The notes under the pieces were generated by a model. The model worked only from the letters and a program-made list of their open reading frames with translations, was not told the DNA's origin and did no database searches. Position numbers and translations under genes: made by a program. Below are positions 50,898-59,461 of a DNA stretch of 64,000 nt, one piece after another. Numbering within the stretch: the stretch's first letter is position 1; every line of letters begins with the position of its first letter. The stretch is from Mucilaginibacter sp. (GTDB lineage Bacteria; Bacteroidota; Bacteroidia; Sphingobacteriales; Sphingobacteriaceae): assembly GCF_028288225.1 (NCBI RefSeq), contig NZ_JAQBOC010000031.1:124001-188000 (forward strand), given 5' to 3'.

Positions 50898-51392
50898 TTA
50901 TTCCACCTTCTTCCAAACCACCTCGCCCGTAACAGCTCCCCCCGTTGTTGGTGATGGCACAGTATATTTAAAAACACCATTAATTAGTGTAAAAGGCCGT
51001 TTTTGTTTTACTCCTTCCCAGTTTGGAAACGAGGCATGGAGTATATTAAAGGTTATTGTTCCATTTACATTATCAATAGTATAAGTGCCAAAATGAGCGT
51101 TGCATCCTTTTACAGCAGCCCTATTTTCTTCATCCGTACCTTTACTTTTATCAGCTGCGGCAAACTTTGGCCGGTCAGTGCTCATTATCTGTAAAGCATA
51201 ATTCCCTTTGGTATCAAACATTAATACTCCTCGCGGATTATCGCCATAAAGATGGATCCGGTTCCCGTCTTTATCAATATTATCAACACTTAATAAAATA
51301 TAAGTTCCCGGTAGTTTACTATTTTCATTTTTTTGTGCAAGTGCGATGCAAGTGCTAAAAAAGAAAAAAATTAAGGTCAGCGTGTTTTTCAT
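50898..51392 (-). CDS. Secreted lipocalin-like protein
   Basis: A 164-residue protein with a signal peptide (about 1-19, ending ALAQ) and a lipocalin-like domain of the Bacteroidota type, with LPGTYILLSVDN, HLYGDNPRGVLMFDTKGNYALQIM and a terminal beta-hairpin ending GEVVWKKVE. Such proteins bind small hydrophobic ligands, but the ligand is unknown. The start is ATG 51392: a promoter with TTG-N21-TATTTTTG lies four bases upstream. It is divergent from the HxlR regulator at 51500, so that regulator probably controls it. Confidence 0.82.
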   Translation of the reverse strand: MKNTLTLIFFFFSTCIALAQKNENSKLPGTYILLSVDNIDKDGNRIHLYGDNPRGVLMFDTKGNYALQIMSTDRPKFAAADKSKGTDEENRAAVKGCNAHFGTYTIDNVNGTITFNILHASFPNWEGVKQKRPFTLINGVFKYTVPSPTTGGAVTGEVVWKKVE

Positions 51393-51396
51393 ACAA

Positions 51397-51428
51397 CAAA
51401 AATACACGCTGATCCCTACATTTGTCAA
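51397..51428 (-). promoter_or_regulatory. Promoter of the lipocalin-like gene
   Basis: On the minus strand TTG (51428-51426), 21 bases, TATTTTTG (51404-51397), then TTGT and the ATG at 51392. The -7 box and spacer before the ATG repeat the engB arrangement. Confidence 0.65.
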
Positions 51429-51429
51429 G

Positions 51430-51470
51430 TAGGTACAAAAAAGTAACCTGCACACTAAAAAGTTACATTG
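51430..51470. promoter_or_regulatory. Candidate HxlR operator
   Basis: Half-sites GGTAC (51432), GTAAC (51442) and GTTAC (51462) with A-rich spacers (CAAAAAAG, CACTAAAAAG) lie between the lipocalin promoter and the regulator gene. Repeats of GTAAC/GTTAC are plausible for a dimeric winged-helix regulator. Positions of half-sites are approximate. Confidence 0.35.
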
Positions 51471-51499
51471 CTGTATATCAGGCATATTAATTTTAACAT

Positions 51500-51847
51500 A
51501 TGACTAAAATAGCTAACCGGGCTTTGCCAAAATGCGGTATTGATTATGCCTTTCAACGTATCGGCGGTAAATACAAGGGACGTGTGCTTTGGCGCCTACG
51601 CTCCGGAACATTACTTTATGGCGAATTGAGAAAAACGGTAACCGGCATCACCCCAAAAATGCTTACCCAGGTTTTAAAAGAATTGGAAGAAGACTGCCTT
51701 ATAAGCCGGAAAGTTTATATTGAAGTGCCACCAAAAGTGGAATACACCTTAACTGAAACCGGGAAAGAGCTACTGCCCTTTTTGTCATTGCTGCGTGATT
51801 GGGCCAAACAACAAATGCTGATAAATAACGTGGTGCCTATGTCTTAA
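51500..51847 (+). CDS. HxlR-family winged-helix regulator
   Basis: A 115-residue HxlR-type transcription factor, usually responsive to reactive electrophiles or stress. The family motif is visible: LPKCGIDYAFQRIGGKYKGRVLWRLRSGTLLYGELRKTVTGITPKMLTQVLKELEEDCLI, here cut by the 20-residue limit to the recognition helix GITPKMLTQVLKELEEDGL-like segment near 55-72. A Cys at residue 11 (PKCGID) is typical for HxlR sensors. It lies divergent to the lipocalin-like gene with a short spacer holding the candidate operator. The aldo/keto reductase after it may also be a target. Confidence 0.93.
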   Translation: MTKIANRALPKCGIDYAFQRIGGKYKGRVLWRLRSGTLLYGELRKTVTGITPKMLTQVLKELEEDCLISRKVYIEVPPKVEYTLTETGKELLPFLSLLRDWAKQQMLINNVVPMS

Positions 51848-51933
51848 ACATTGAAAATGTAAAGAATTATTTACTTCGATTATTTATATAAAACTCTATT
51901 TTTACTTCCGCTAAAAACCAACTCATCAACTTT

Positions 51934-52923
51934 ATGACATACGTACCAGCAGAAAACCGATACGAAAAAATGCAATACCGCCGCTGCGGAAAAAGCGGCA
52001 TCAAGCTTCCGGCGGTTTCGCTGGGTTTGTGGCACAATTTCGGGCATGTGGATGTTACCGAAAATTATCGCAAAATTTTACACCTTGCTTTTGACAGCGG
52101 TATTACCCATTTTGATCTTGCCAATAATTACGGTCCGCCCCCGGGATCAGCGGAGGAGAATTTTGGGCGTATTTTAAAGGAAGATTTTCGTGGCTACCGC
52201 GATGAAATGATCATATCGAGCAAAGCAGGTTATACCATGTGGGATGGCCCTTATGGCGACTGGGGGTCGAAAAAATACCTGGTATCAAGCCTTGATCAAA
52301 GCTTACAACGAATGGGGATTGAGTATGTGGATATATTTTATCATCATCGCCCGGATCCGGAAACACCGTTGGAAGAAACCATGAGCGCGCTTGACCTGAT
52401 AGTACGCCAGGGAAAAGCACTATACGCCGGAATCTCCAACTATTCTGCCGAAGAAGCTGATAAAGCCATTGCCATTTTAAAAAGACTGGGTACCCCATGT
52501 CTTATCCATCAACCAAAATATTCCATGTTTGAGCGCTGGGCAGAAGGCGGTTTATTAGATGTGCTGGAGAAAGATGGCGTTGGCTGTATCCCCTTTTCGC
52601 CATTAGCTCAGGGCTTATTAACCAACAAATACCTGCACGGCATCCCTGCCGATTCAAGGGCAGCAAAACCAACTGGTTTTTTACAGGAAAGCCAGGTAAC
52701 AGAAGAACGCATAAGCCAGATAAAAAAACTAAATGATATAGCGCTGCAACGCGGCCAAACATTGGCCCAAATGGCACTAGCCTGGTTGTTAAAAGATAAC
52801 AGGGTAACTTCCGTTTTAATTGGCGCCAGTCGTGCTGAGCAATTAGCTGATTCATTAAAATGTTTGGATAACATTGTGTTTTCAAAAGAAGAATTAGCAA
52901 AGATTGAAGAAATATTAAAATAG
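51934..52923 (+). CDS. Aldo/keto reductase (YghZ-like)
   Basis: A 329-residue NADPH-dependent reductase of the AKR superfamily, close to YghZ/Kv-beta-like L-glyceraldehyde-3-phosphate reductases. The catalytic tetrad is visible: Asp and Tyr in FDLANNYGPPPGSAE, Lys in ISSKAGYTMWDGPYGDWGSKKYL, His in DIFYHHRPD. The C-terminal segment TSVLIGASRAEQLADSL binds the cofactor. It may remove toxic aldehydes; the HxlR gene upstream would fit a role in electrophile stress. A start at ATG 51934 is used; 51970 is a possible alternative. Confidence 0.93.
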   Translation: MTYVPAENRYEKMQYRRCGKSGIKLPAVSLGLWHNFGHVDVTENYRKILHLAFDSGITHFDLANNYGPPPGSAEENFGRILKEDFRGYRDEMIISSKAGYTMWDGPYGDWGSKKYLVSSLDQSLQRMGIEYVDIFYHHRPDPETPLEETMSALDLIVRQGKALYAGISNYSAEEADKAIAILKRLGTPCLIHQPKYSMFERWAEGGLLDVLEKDGVGCIPFSPLAQGLLTNKYLHGIPADSRAAKPTGFLQESQVTEERISQIKKLNDIALQRGQTLAQMALAWLLKDNRVTSVLIGASRAEQLADSLKCLDNIVFSKEELAKIEEILK

Positions 52924-52928
52924 ATTCA

Positions 52929-53013
52929 AGAATCAGGACAACAAGAATCAAGAAGACGCGAGAAATTAAGGCTTTTATCTTGATTCATGACTCTTGCTGT
53001 CTTGATTCTCTCA
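52929..53013. repeat. Word-type inverted repeat before the Gfo/Idh gene
   Basis: Copies of CAAGAATCA and its complement TTGATTCTTG face each other. The best arm, 52929-52953, matches the complement of about 52987-53011 in 21 of 25 positions. It lies between the aldo/keto reductase and the Gfo/Idh gene, whose ATG is at 53024. Confidence 0.7.
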
Positions 53014-53023
53014 ATAAGTAATT

Positions 53024-54001
53024 ATGTCAAACATAAACTGGGGAATAATAGGCTGCGGCAATGTGACCGAAAAAAAGAGCGGCCCCGCATTTAATAAAGT
53101 AGCTAATAGTAGTCTTGTGGCTGTAATGCGCCGCGATGCCGAAAAGGCTGCAGACTATGCCCGGCGCCATGGCGTTGGCACCTGGTATAGCGATGCTGAC
53201 GAGCTGATGAACAACAAAAGCATTAACGCTGTTTACATTGCTACTCCGCCAGCCTCGCACATGGATTACGCAATAACGGCACTTGGCAAAGGCTTTAATG
53301 TTTATGTAGAAAAGCCCGTTACCCGCAATGCTGCCGAAGCCAGGCAAATTGCCGAAGCTGTTAAACAATATCCCAATCAAAAGTTAACCATTGCCCATTA
53401 CCGTCGCGGTATCCCGATGTTTTTGAAAGTGAAGCAACTTTTAGAAAGCGGGCTGGTTGGCGATGTACGCACGGTACAGATACGGATGTGGCAAAGCCGT
53501 AAACCAGAAACAGCAACTGATGCTGCAAATAACTGGCGCGTTCATCCTGAGCTGTCAGGCGGTGGTTATTTTCATGATTTGGCCCCGCACCAGCTTGATT
53601 TGATGTTGTTTTATTTTGGCGAGCCAGAAAAGTATAGTGGGTTTTCATTGAACCAGTCGGGTGCTACACCCGCTGATGATAATGTAAGCGGACAAATACT
53701 ATTTAAAAACAAGGTGGTTGTAAATGGCTCGTGGTGCTTTAATGTAGCCGAAAATCAAAAAATTGATTCCTGCGAAATTATTGGCACCAAAGGCCGGATC
53801 ACCTTTCCTTTCTTTGGCAATTTCATCAGCTGGAAAACTGATGATGATGAGCAAACCTTAACCTTTATTCATCCTGAACATATGCAGCAGCCCATGATTG
53901 AAAAGATAGTGGCCTATTTTAATGATGAAGGGCCAAATCCATGTTCAATAGAAGAAGCGATAACGCTTATGGATATTATGGATGCGTTTACAGGGAAATA
54001 A
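53024..54001 (+). CDS. Gfo/Idh/MocA family oxidoreductase
   Basis: A 325-residue NAD(P)-dependent oxidoreductase with an N-terminal Rossmann fold (WGIIGCGNVTEKKSGPAF) and the catalytic EKP motif (YVEKPVTR near 92-98). The C-terminal domain carries HDLAPHQLDLM with the typical His-x-x-Asp set. It reduces or oxidises a sugar, an inositol or a related compound, the exact one unknown. It may be co-transcribed with the aldo/keto reductase but the word-type hairpin lies between them. Confidence 0.92.
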   Translation: MSNINWGIIGCGNVTEKKSGPAFNKVANSSLVAVMRRDAEKAADYARRHGVGTWYSDADELMNNKSINAVYIATPPASHMDYAITALGKGFNVYVEKPVTRNAAEARQIAEAVKQYPNQKLTIAHYRRGIPMFLKVKQLLESGLVGDVRTVQIRMWQSRKPETATDAANNWRVHPELSGGGYFHDLAPHQLDLMLFYFGEPEKYSGFSLNQSGATPADDNVSGQILFKNKVVVNGSWCFNVAENQKIDSCEIIGTKGRITFPFFGNFISWKTDDDEQTLTFIHPEHMQQPMIEKIVAYFNDEGPNPCSIEEAITLMDIMDAFTGK

Positions 54002-54008
54002 TAAATTA

Positions 54009-54033
54009 CAGAGATGGAAGCATCACATCTCTG
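54009..54033. terminator. Hairpin between convergent genes
   Basis: CAGAGATG (54009-54016) pairs perfectly with CATCTCTG (54026-54033) across a 9-base loop. It has no T-run, so termination is possible but weak. It serves the Gfo/Idh gene or the small gene at 54045. Confidence 0.5.
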
Positions 54034-54044
54034 CAATTTGTCAT

Positions 54045-54224
54045 TTATGATTTCTTCTTAGGCACTTTTGCCCCTTCTTTACGGGCTTCTGATAAACCTA
54101 TTGCAACGGCTTGTTTTTTACTGGTAACTTTTTTACCGCTTCTGCCGCTTTTTAGCTTGCCTTCTTTCATTTCATGCATGGTTTTTTCAACCTTTTCGCC
54201 TGCTTTTTCTGAATACTTTGCCAT
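54045..54224 (-). CDS. Small basic DUF6496-like protein
   Basis: A 59-residue basic protein read from the minus strand. It begins MAKYSEKAGEKVEKTMHE and continues KLKSGRSGKKVTSKKQAVAI, ending ARKEGAKVPKKKS. The run of Lys, Ser, Gly and the AIGLSEARK segment match the DUF6496 (plasmid-stabilisation-like, hyperbasic) family known in many Bacteroidota, where such proteins may bind DNA or be stress-related. Because it is so short it is easily missed. It lies convergent with the Gfo/Idh gene. Function unknown. Confidence 0.82.
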   Translation of the reverse strand: MAKYSEKAGEKVEKTMHEMKEGKLKSGRSGKKVTSKKQAVAIGLSEARKEGAKVPKKKS

Positions 54225-54419
54225 GATATTTTTCTTTAGGTAAATGATCTATTATAAAGCAAAATGTTTGCCAAAATTGTATCCTTATATAAAAATTCAA
54301 AAGGGCAGACATCAGCATGTGCAGGGATTTTCAATAAAAAAATATTATTCATTTATTCTTATATTCAAATTAATAAATTAAAATTGTGTTCATCCCACAA
54401 AATAATAATCCCCTGCTAT

Positions 54420-55529
54420 ATGCCCACAAAAACCCCTGCACATCCATTTTATGAAAGACTGTCACTGGTACTCATTGGCCTGCTGTCCCTCGGTTATATT
54501 ATTATTCAGGGAAAAGAGGTGCTTGACCCTTTAATATTTGGATTTTTATTTGCCATTTTGCTTTTTCCGATAGCTGCATTTCTTGAAAAAAAATTACGAT
54601 TGCCAAGGGCAATAGCATGCCTGTTTTCAATTATTTTACTTATTGCTTTTATAGGCGGGATATTATACATGGTAGGTTCGCAGATCTCGAACCTGGCAAG
54701 TGACTGGCCACAACTTAAAAGCCAGGTTAGCCAATCTCTTGAGGATCTAAAAGGCTGGATCCAAAGCGCTTTTCACATAACAGCTAAAAAGCAAATGAGT
54801 TATTTACACAGTACGACTCAAAAAATAATGGAATCAGGTACTGATGTAATAGGGTCAACTTTTGGGGCAGTGTCATCCCTGATGCTTTTCTATACTTTTA
54901 TCCTGATCTTCACTTTCTTTATATTGCTTTACAGACGGATCCTGATAAATTTTATTGTATGGGTTTTTACTGATAGTTACGAAACAATTGTACGTGACAT
55001 TGTTGAAAATATCCAAAGCATATTGAGGCAATACATTCTCGGCCTGTTATTGGAGATGTTCGTTGTTGCCTGCCTGGCGTGTACCGCGTTCTGGATGATT
55101 GGTGCAAATTACCCGGTATTGCTGGGAATTATAGTTGCTTTGTTTAACCTGATCCCTTACCTGGGCATTTTTACAGCCTTATTTTTAAGCACATTAATAA
55201 CATTTGCTACCGGTGGTATAAACCCTGCTGCATTGGTTGCTGCCTCTGTTTTAGGGATCCACATTGTAGATTCAAATTTTTTATTGCCGACTATTGTTGG
55301 CTCAAAAGTAAAGCTGAATGCGCTGATAACTTTTTTGGGGATAATTTTAGGTGAAATGATCTGGGGGCTTTCAGGTATGTTTTTGTCGATCCCGATTATG
55401 GCAATCTTCAAAATAATTTTCGACCGTGTAGAAAGCCTCAAACCATGGGGTTATCTGTTAGGCAGTGGACTTGAAGAAAAGAAATCGACAATGAAAAAAA
55501 TGGAACCTGCTGAGGCGGATAAAACTTGA
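54420..55529 (+). CDS. AI-2E family transporter
   Basis: A 369-residue inner-membrane protein with about eight helices of the AI-2E (TqsA/PerM/YdiK) family. The segments SLVLIGLLSLGYIIIQGKEVL near the start, VVACLACTAFWMIGANYPVLLGIIVALFNLIPYLG and SNFLLPTIVGSKVKLNALITFLGIILGEMIWGLSGMFLSIPIMAI are characteristic. Family members may export autoinducer-2 or act as Na+/H+ antiporters. I start at ATG 54420; the longer frame runs through an unrelated AT-rich stretch. It has a charged C-terminal tail. Confidence 0.9.
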   Translation: MPTKTPAHPFYERLSLVLIGLLSLGYIIIQGKEVLDPLIFGFLFAILLFPIAAFLEKKLRLPRAIACLFSIILLIAFIGGILYMVGSQISNLASDWPQLKSQVSQSLEDLKGWIQSAFHITAKKQMSYLHSTTQKIMESGTDVIGSTFGAVSSLMLFYTFILIFTFFILLYRRILINFIVWVFTDSYETIVRDIVENIQSILRQYILGLLLEMFVVACLACTAFWMIGANYPVLLGIIVALFNLIPYLGIFTALFLSTLITFATGGINPAALVAASVLGIHIVDSNFLLPTIVGSKVKLNALITFLGIILGEMIWGLSGMFLSIPIMAIFKIIFDRVESLKPWGYLLGSGLEEKKSTMKKMEPAEADKT

Positions 55530-55629
55530 GTAAGGTAAAAGGTAAAGGTTAAAGGTTTTGAATCCAATAATGAATGCTGAATGAGAGAAGGCTGATCCGA
55601 AGGGACACGAACTCTTCAACACAACTAAT

Positions 55630-55660
55630 CTCAAATCTCACGTCTCAAATCTCATATCTG
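55630..55660. repeat. GAGATTTGAGA-type word repeat (complement)
   Basis: CTCAAATCTCACGTCTCAA followed by ATCTCATATCTG. The reverse complement repeats the words of 23500-23531 and 32078-32104. It lies between two convergent genes, the AI-2E transporter and the serine hydrolase. Confidence 0.65.
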
Positions 55661-55664
55661 CCAC

Positions 55665-56573
55665 TCATTCATTTAGCATATACTTATCAACCCCTTCGGC
55701 TGGTTTCCATTTACTATCCGGTTCAAAATAGTGCCATAACAGGGCAGACACTTTTTTAATCAGCAGGGATGCTTCATTGCCCGGCACCCAGCGCTGGTCT
55801 TTATTATTATTGGTGATGATAGAAAATACATAATCGCCATGCGGGGCATTTACCATTACCGTTTCTGATTTTGATTCGTCAAGCGCACCTTGTTTTGATG
55901 CGGTTTGAATATAAGGCGGGATCTGCGAAATAGCCTTATCGTCCCAAAAAATCCGCCCCATATTGCGGTACATCCGTTCGCTGGCGCCCGGGCTCACCGC
56001 TTTTCCATCGCGGATCATAGTAAACAAACGACACATTTCGTAAGGCGTGGTAACGCCCCAGCCATATTTAGAGCGGATTGCTTCACGCCCCGGAACTCGG
56101 GAATTTACCCTCATTACTTTAAAGCCGTTGTTATCAAGCCAATTATTAATGTATTCGCCGCCAACCAGCTTTTGCAGCCATACACTTGCAGTATTATCGC
56201 TCATGGTTATCATTAACAGCGCCACTTTGCTTACTTCAATGGTGTCTTTATCTTTAAATGAGCCCAAAATATCTTCACCTTTATATAGCAACGAATCGCG
56301 GTATACCAATTTTTGGTTGTACTGCATTTCGCCTTTTTCAATCTTATCCATAAGGCCGCATTGGATGCTTACTTTTATCATGCTGGCAGTTGGGAAAAGC
56401 GTATCCGCGTTTATGGCGACCGTTTTACCCGTTTTTAAGTTATGTACATAGATACCTGCCTGCCCATTAAAGCCTTTAATTGCATCCTGTAGTTTGGCGG
56501 TAAGCTTTGCATCGGTTTGAGCAAAAGTGATAGTGCTGATAAGAAGTATTAGTGATAATAGCTTGTATTTCAT
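55665..56573 (-). CDS. Class A beta-lactamase-like serine hydrolase
   Basis: A 302-residue secreted enzyme with a signal peptide (1-19, ending TFAQ) and all hallmarks of class A serine hydrolases: S64-M-I-K67 in FPTASMIK, S125-D-N in MSDNTAS, E164 in PGREAIRS and K227-Q-G in TASKQG. The last box is KQG, not the usual K(T/S)G, and the protein is of the 'beta-lactamase class A' clade but not a known resistance type. It may be a low-activity lactamase or act on cell-wall peptides. A REP-type element is found upstream. Confidence 0.87.
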   Translation of the reverse strand: MKYKLLSLILLISTITFAQTDAKLTAKLQDAIKGFNGQAGIYVHNLKTGKTVAINADTLFPTASMIKVSIQCGLMDKIEKGEMQYNQKLVYRDSLLYKGEDILGSFKDKDTIEVSKVALLMITMSDNTASVWLQKLVGGEYINNWLDNNGFKVMRVNSRVPGREAIRSKYGWGVTTPYEMCRLFTMIRDGKAVSPGASERMYRNMGRIFWDDKAISQIPPYIQTASKQGALDESKSETVMVNAPHGDYVFSIITNNNKDQRWVPGNEASLLIKKVSALLWHYFEPDSKWKPAEGVDKYMLNE

Positions 56574-56708
56574 TTTGGAGGTTTATTTCTCTAAGGTATA
56601 CAACTGGGTTCAATGATTGAAAATTTTATTTATTAAATAGCTATGGGGTTTAAACCTTGAGTTCTAAACATCCTAATGATCAATTATTTCTCTGATTCAC
56701 CCTGTTTT

Positions 56709-56823
56709 CACGCAGGCCTTCGACCTGCGCTGATATATTAGGCCTCTTCCAGGGCCAGAAGATTAAAGCTAAATTGGAAAAACAAAGGGCTACATTTAAC
56801 ATCGCAGGTCGAAGGCCTGCGTG
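56709..56823. repeat. REP-doublet-like element (REPIN type)
   Basis: 56709-56729 and 56803-56823 are perfect 21-base inverted repeats about 73 bases apart. Each arm is itself a hairpin: CGCAGG-CCTTCGA-CCTGCG. Two REP-like palindromes in opposite orientation with a short spacer is the layout of REPIN elements mobilised by RAYT transposases; no transposase gene is seen nearby. Confidence 0.85.
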
Positions 56824-56990
56824 ACAGACAATGTTTCGAAAGCTTGTTAATACCGAACATCCACTGTATCAAAACCGAACAAATTAAATCAATTAATTAA
56901 ATGTAACTTATTGATATTTAATTAAATACATATTTGGCATTTTCTTAGACCATTTACCCCATCGGATGCCGTGTTTTAACCGACAGCCAC

Positions 56991-57024
56991 CAATGACTAA
57001 TGAAACAATGACTAATGACCAACC
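56991..57024. repeat. CAATGACTAATGA leader repeat before the first permease
   Basis: Two direct copies of CAATGACTAATGA followed by CCAACC, ending three bases before the ATG at 57028. Almost the same leader precedes the second permease (59515-59551). Confidence 0.8.
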
Positions 57025-57027
57025 ATA

Positions 57028-59457
57028 ATGTTAAAAAGCTATCTTAAAACCGCCTTCCGCTTTTTGCTGAAAAACAAAACATTCAGCTTTATCAATATTT
57101 TTGGTTTAGCTGCCGGCACATTATGCTGCCTGTATATTTTGTTATATGTACAGGATCAGTACAGTTATGATAAGCATCATAAAAATGCAAAGGATATTTA
57201 CCGCATTACCAGCGCTTTGGAATTGCCGGGCGATAAGCACAACAATTCAACTGCATCGCCGCCAATAGCCCCAGCCATGAAACGCGATTTTGCCGAAGTG
57301 CAGCAATATTGCCGGGTGGTGCCTTCAAATACGCTTGGGTCTGCAAAAACTTTGTTACGCTATAAAGAAAGGTCGTTTTATGAAAATGATGTAGTTTACG
57401 TTGATTCTACTTTTTTTGATGTTTTTACCTATCATTTTCAAAAAGGAACGCCTAAAAACAGCTTAAATGATCCTTATAATATCGCTTTATTGAAACCGGT
57501 TTCCGATAAACTTTTTGCTAACGAAAATCCAATAGGCAAAATGGTAACCATCGACAACGCTTTTGGTAAACATGATTTTAAAGTTACCGCTGTAATTGAC
57601 GAAAGCCTGGGAAAATCACATTTGCATGCAGGTATCTTTATAACCATGAACAGCGGCGGCCTTGGCGGCTATGTAATTTCAAACAATTCGTGGGGTGGTA
57701 ATAACTTCACCAACTCATATGTAAAACTCCGCCCAGATGCCAGCGCTCTCGCCCTGGAGAAAAAGCTGCCTGCCTTTTTAAATAAATACGGTGCGCAGCA
57801 GATGAAGGAAATAGGGATGAAAAAAACATTGCACCTTGAACCGGTTACAGCTATCCACACAACTCCGGGTTATGAGGTTGAAATAAGTAAAACCATCAGC
57901 CCGTCGTTCCTTTATATTTTAATATTGATAGCGGTACTGATACAGGTAATTGCCTGTATCAATTTCATGAATCTGTCAACCGCACGTGCATCAAAAAGAG
58001 CAAAGGAAGTAGGTGTGCGTAAGGTAATAGGCGCCGGTAAATATGATCTTATTAAACAGTTTTTGGGCGAATCGTTCTTGCTGGCTTTTATAGGCGTGAT
58101 TATAGCATTGCCGTTGTTGTATATAGCGCTTCCTTATTTAAACAACATCAGCAGTGCCGATATTCACCTGTCATTTTTCAGCGATTACCGGCTTTGGCTG
58201 ATGCTGACATCGCTGATATTAGTTACCGGGCTTCTTGCCGGCAGCTATCCAGCATTCTACCTTTCGGCTTTTGAAGCTATAAAAGTAATAAAGGGGAACT
58301 TTAACACCCATATTTCGGCAACAGGCATCCGTAAATCCCTGGTGGTTTTTCAATTTGTGTTATCCATAGTGATGATAACCGGCATCATTATCATCTACAG
58401 TCAGCTCAATTTTATCAAGAATAAAGATCTCGGATTTGAAAAAGATCAAAAGCTGATCTTTAATTTTTATACCGGCGAGACGCAGCGCAAAATGCAAAAT
58501 TTCGCTAACGATATTAAATCGCTGGCCGAAGTAAAAGCGGTAAGCAGGTCGGATAATTACCTTGGCCAATTTGTACCGCGCGATCATGGCGTTTATCCTG
58601 CAGGAGGAAATATGACGACTGCTATTGATGCGCAGAATATAAACACCGATGAATTTTTTGCAAAAGCCAATGGCATAAAAGTAATAAGCGGAAGGGATTT
58701 TATGCTTAATGACTCTAATCGCGTGTTGATCAATGAGACTTTGGCTAAACGGCTTGGATTAAATCCGATAACGGCGCCAGGTACCAGGTTGTATACCCAT
58801 TACCTGCCGAACCCGGAAACGTTTGTTACAGTAGCCGGCGTGATGAAGGATTTTAACTATAATTCGTTACATGGCGAAATAAGACCATTTATGCTGGTTT
58901 ATGATAAAAATGCAGGTGATTTTAATGACCTGGTGGTTTCCGTCAGCAGCAAGAATTACACATCGCTTTTGGAAAAAATGGCGGGCATCTGGCAAAAAGA
59001 CATTCCATCAACACCGTTCGAATATTCATTTCTTGACCAGGAGGTGCAAAAACAATACGAAGCAGAAATTACCCTGTCGCAGATCATTAATTCATTTACA
59101 CTTGTTGCCATTCTGATCTCATGTTTGGGCTTATTCGGCCTTGCGGCTTTTAGTGCAGAGCAGCGTAACAAAGAAATAGGTATCCGCAAGGTGCTGGGTG
59201 CAAGCGTATCAGGTATTGTAAGGCTATTATCGAAGGACTTTTTAATACTGGTAATTATATCATTTATAATAGCAACACCAATAGCCTGGTATGGCATGAG
59301 CAAATGGCTGCAGGCCTTTGCCTATAAAATTCCATTAACCTGGTGGATGTTTGCCCTGGCAGGGGTACTTGCCATGTTTATAGCCCTGTTCACCGTAAGT
59401 TTCCAGGCTATAAAAGCCGCCCTGATGAACCCGGTGAAGAGTTTGAAAACGGAGTAA
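57028..59457 (+). CDS. MacB/FtsX-type ABC transporter permease
   Basis: An 809-residue inner-membrane protein with two FtsX-like permease halves. An N-terminal helix (FSFINIFGLAAGTLCCLYILL, near 19-39) and a MacB-like periplasmic domain (about 45-280) precede four more helices (near 285-460), then a second periplasmic part and a final set near 680-800. The motif LSTARASKRAKEVGVRKVIGAGKYDLIKQFLGES is repeated in the second half (EQRNKEIGIRKVLGAS). No ATPase gene is adjacent. It may export peptides or extract lipoprotein or act as mechanotransmitter. It is a tandem paralog of the next gene. Confidence 0.9.
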   Translation: MLKSYLKTAFRFLLKNKTFSFINIFGLAAGTLCCLYILLYVQDQYSYDKHHKNAKDIYRITSALELPGDKHNNSTASPPIAPAMKRDFAEVQQYCRVVPSNTLGSAKTLLRYKERSFYENDVVYVDSTFFDVFTYHFQKGTPKNSLNDPYNIALLKPVSDKLFANENPIGKMVTIDNAFGKHDFKVTAVIDESLGKSHLHAGIFITMNSGGLGGYVISNNSWGGNNFTNSYVKLRPDASALALEKKLPAFLNKYGAQQMKEIGMKKTLHLEPVTAIHTTPGYEVEISKTISPSFLYILILIAVLIQVIACINFMNLSTARASKRAKEVGVRKVIGAGKYDLIKQFLGESFLLAFIGVIIALPLLYIALPYLNNISSADIHLSFFSDYRLWLMLTSLILVTGLLAGSYPAFYLSAFEAIKVIKGNFNTHISATGIRKSLVVFQFVLSIVMITGIIIIYSQLNFIKNKDLGFEKDQKLIFNFYTGETQRKMQNFANDIKSLAEVKAVSRSDNYLGQFVPRDHGVYPAGGNMTTAIDAQNINTDEFFAKANGIKVISGRDFMLNDSNRVLINETLAKRLGLNPITAPGTRLYTHYLPNPETFVTVAGVMKDFNYNSLHGEIRPFMLVYDKNAGDFNDLVVSVSSKNYTSLLEKMAGIWQKDIPSTPFEYSFLDQEVQKQYEAEITLSQIINSFTLVAILISCLGLFGLAAFSAEQRNKEIGIRKVLGASVSGIVRLLSKDFLILVIISFIIATPIAWYGMSKWLQAFAYKIPLTWWMFALAGVLAMFIALFTVSFQAIKAALMNPVKSLKTE

Positions 59458-59461
59458 GTTG

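Larger units (their letters stand above)
56574..57027. other. Intergenic region with REP-like doublet and shared leader
   Basis: No gene is seen in these 454 bases. They hold the REP-like inverted doublet at 56709-56823 and, at the right, the leader repeat CAATGACTAATGA in two copies. Confidence 0.6.

Noticed and set aside
54264..54419. N-terminal extension of the AI-2E transporter
   Set aside because: Low-quality AT-rich coding and not typical of the family; ATG 54420 begins just before the first helix.
55665..56573. A clinically relevant beta-lactamase gene
   Set aside because: Catalytic motifs are present but the third box is KQG and no mobile element or known resistance type is recognisable; it is a chromosomal serine hydrolase of unknown activity.
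56709..56823. CRISPR repeat or attachment site
   Set aside because: Only two arms in inverted orientation; no array of direct repeats and no spacers, no integrase.
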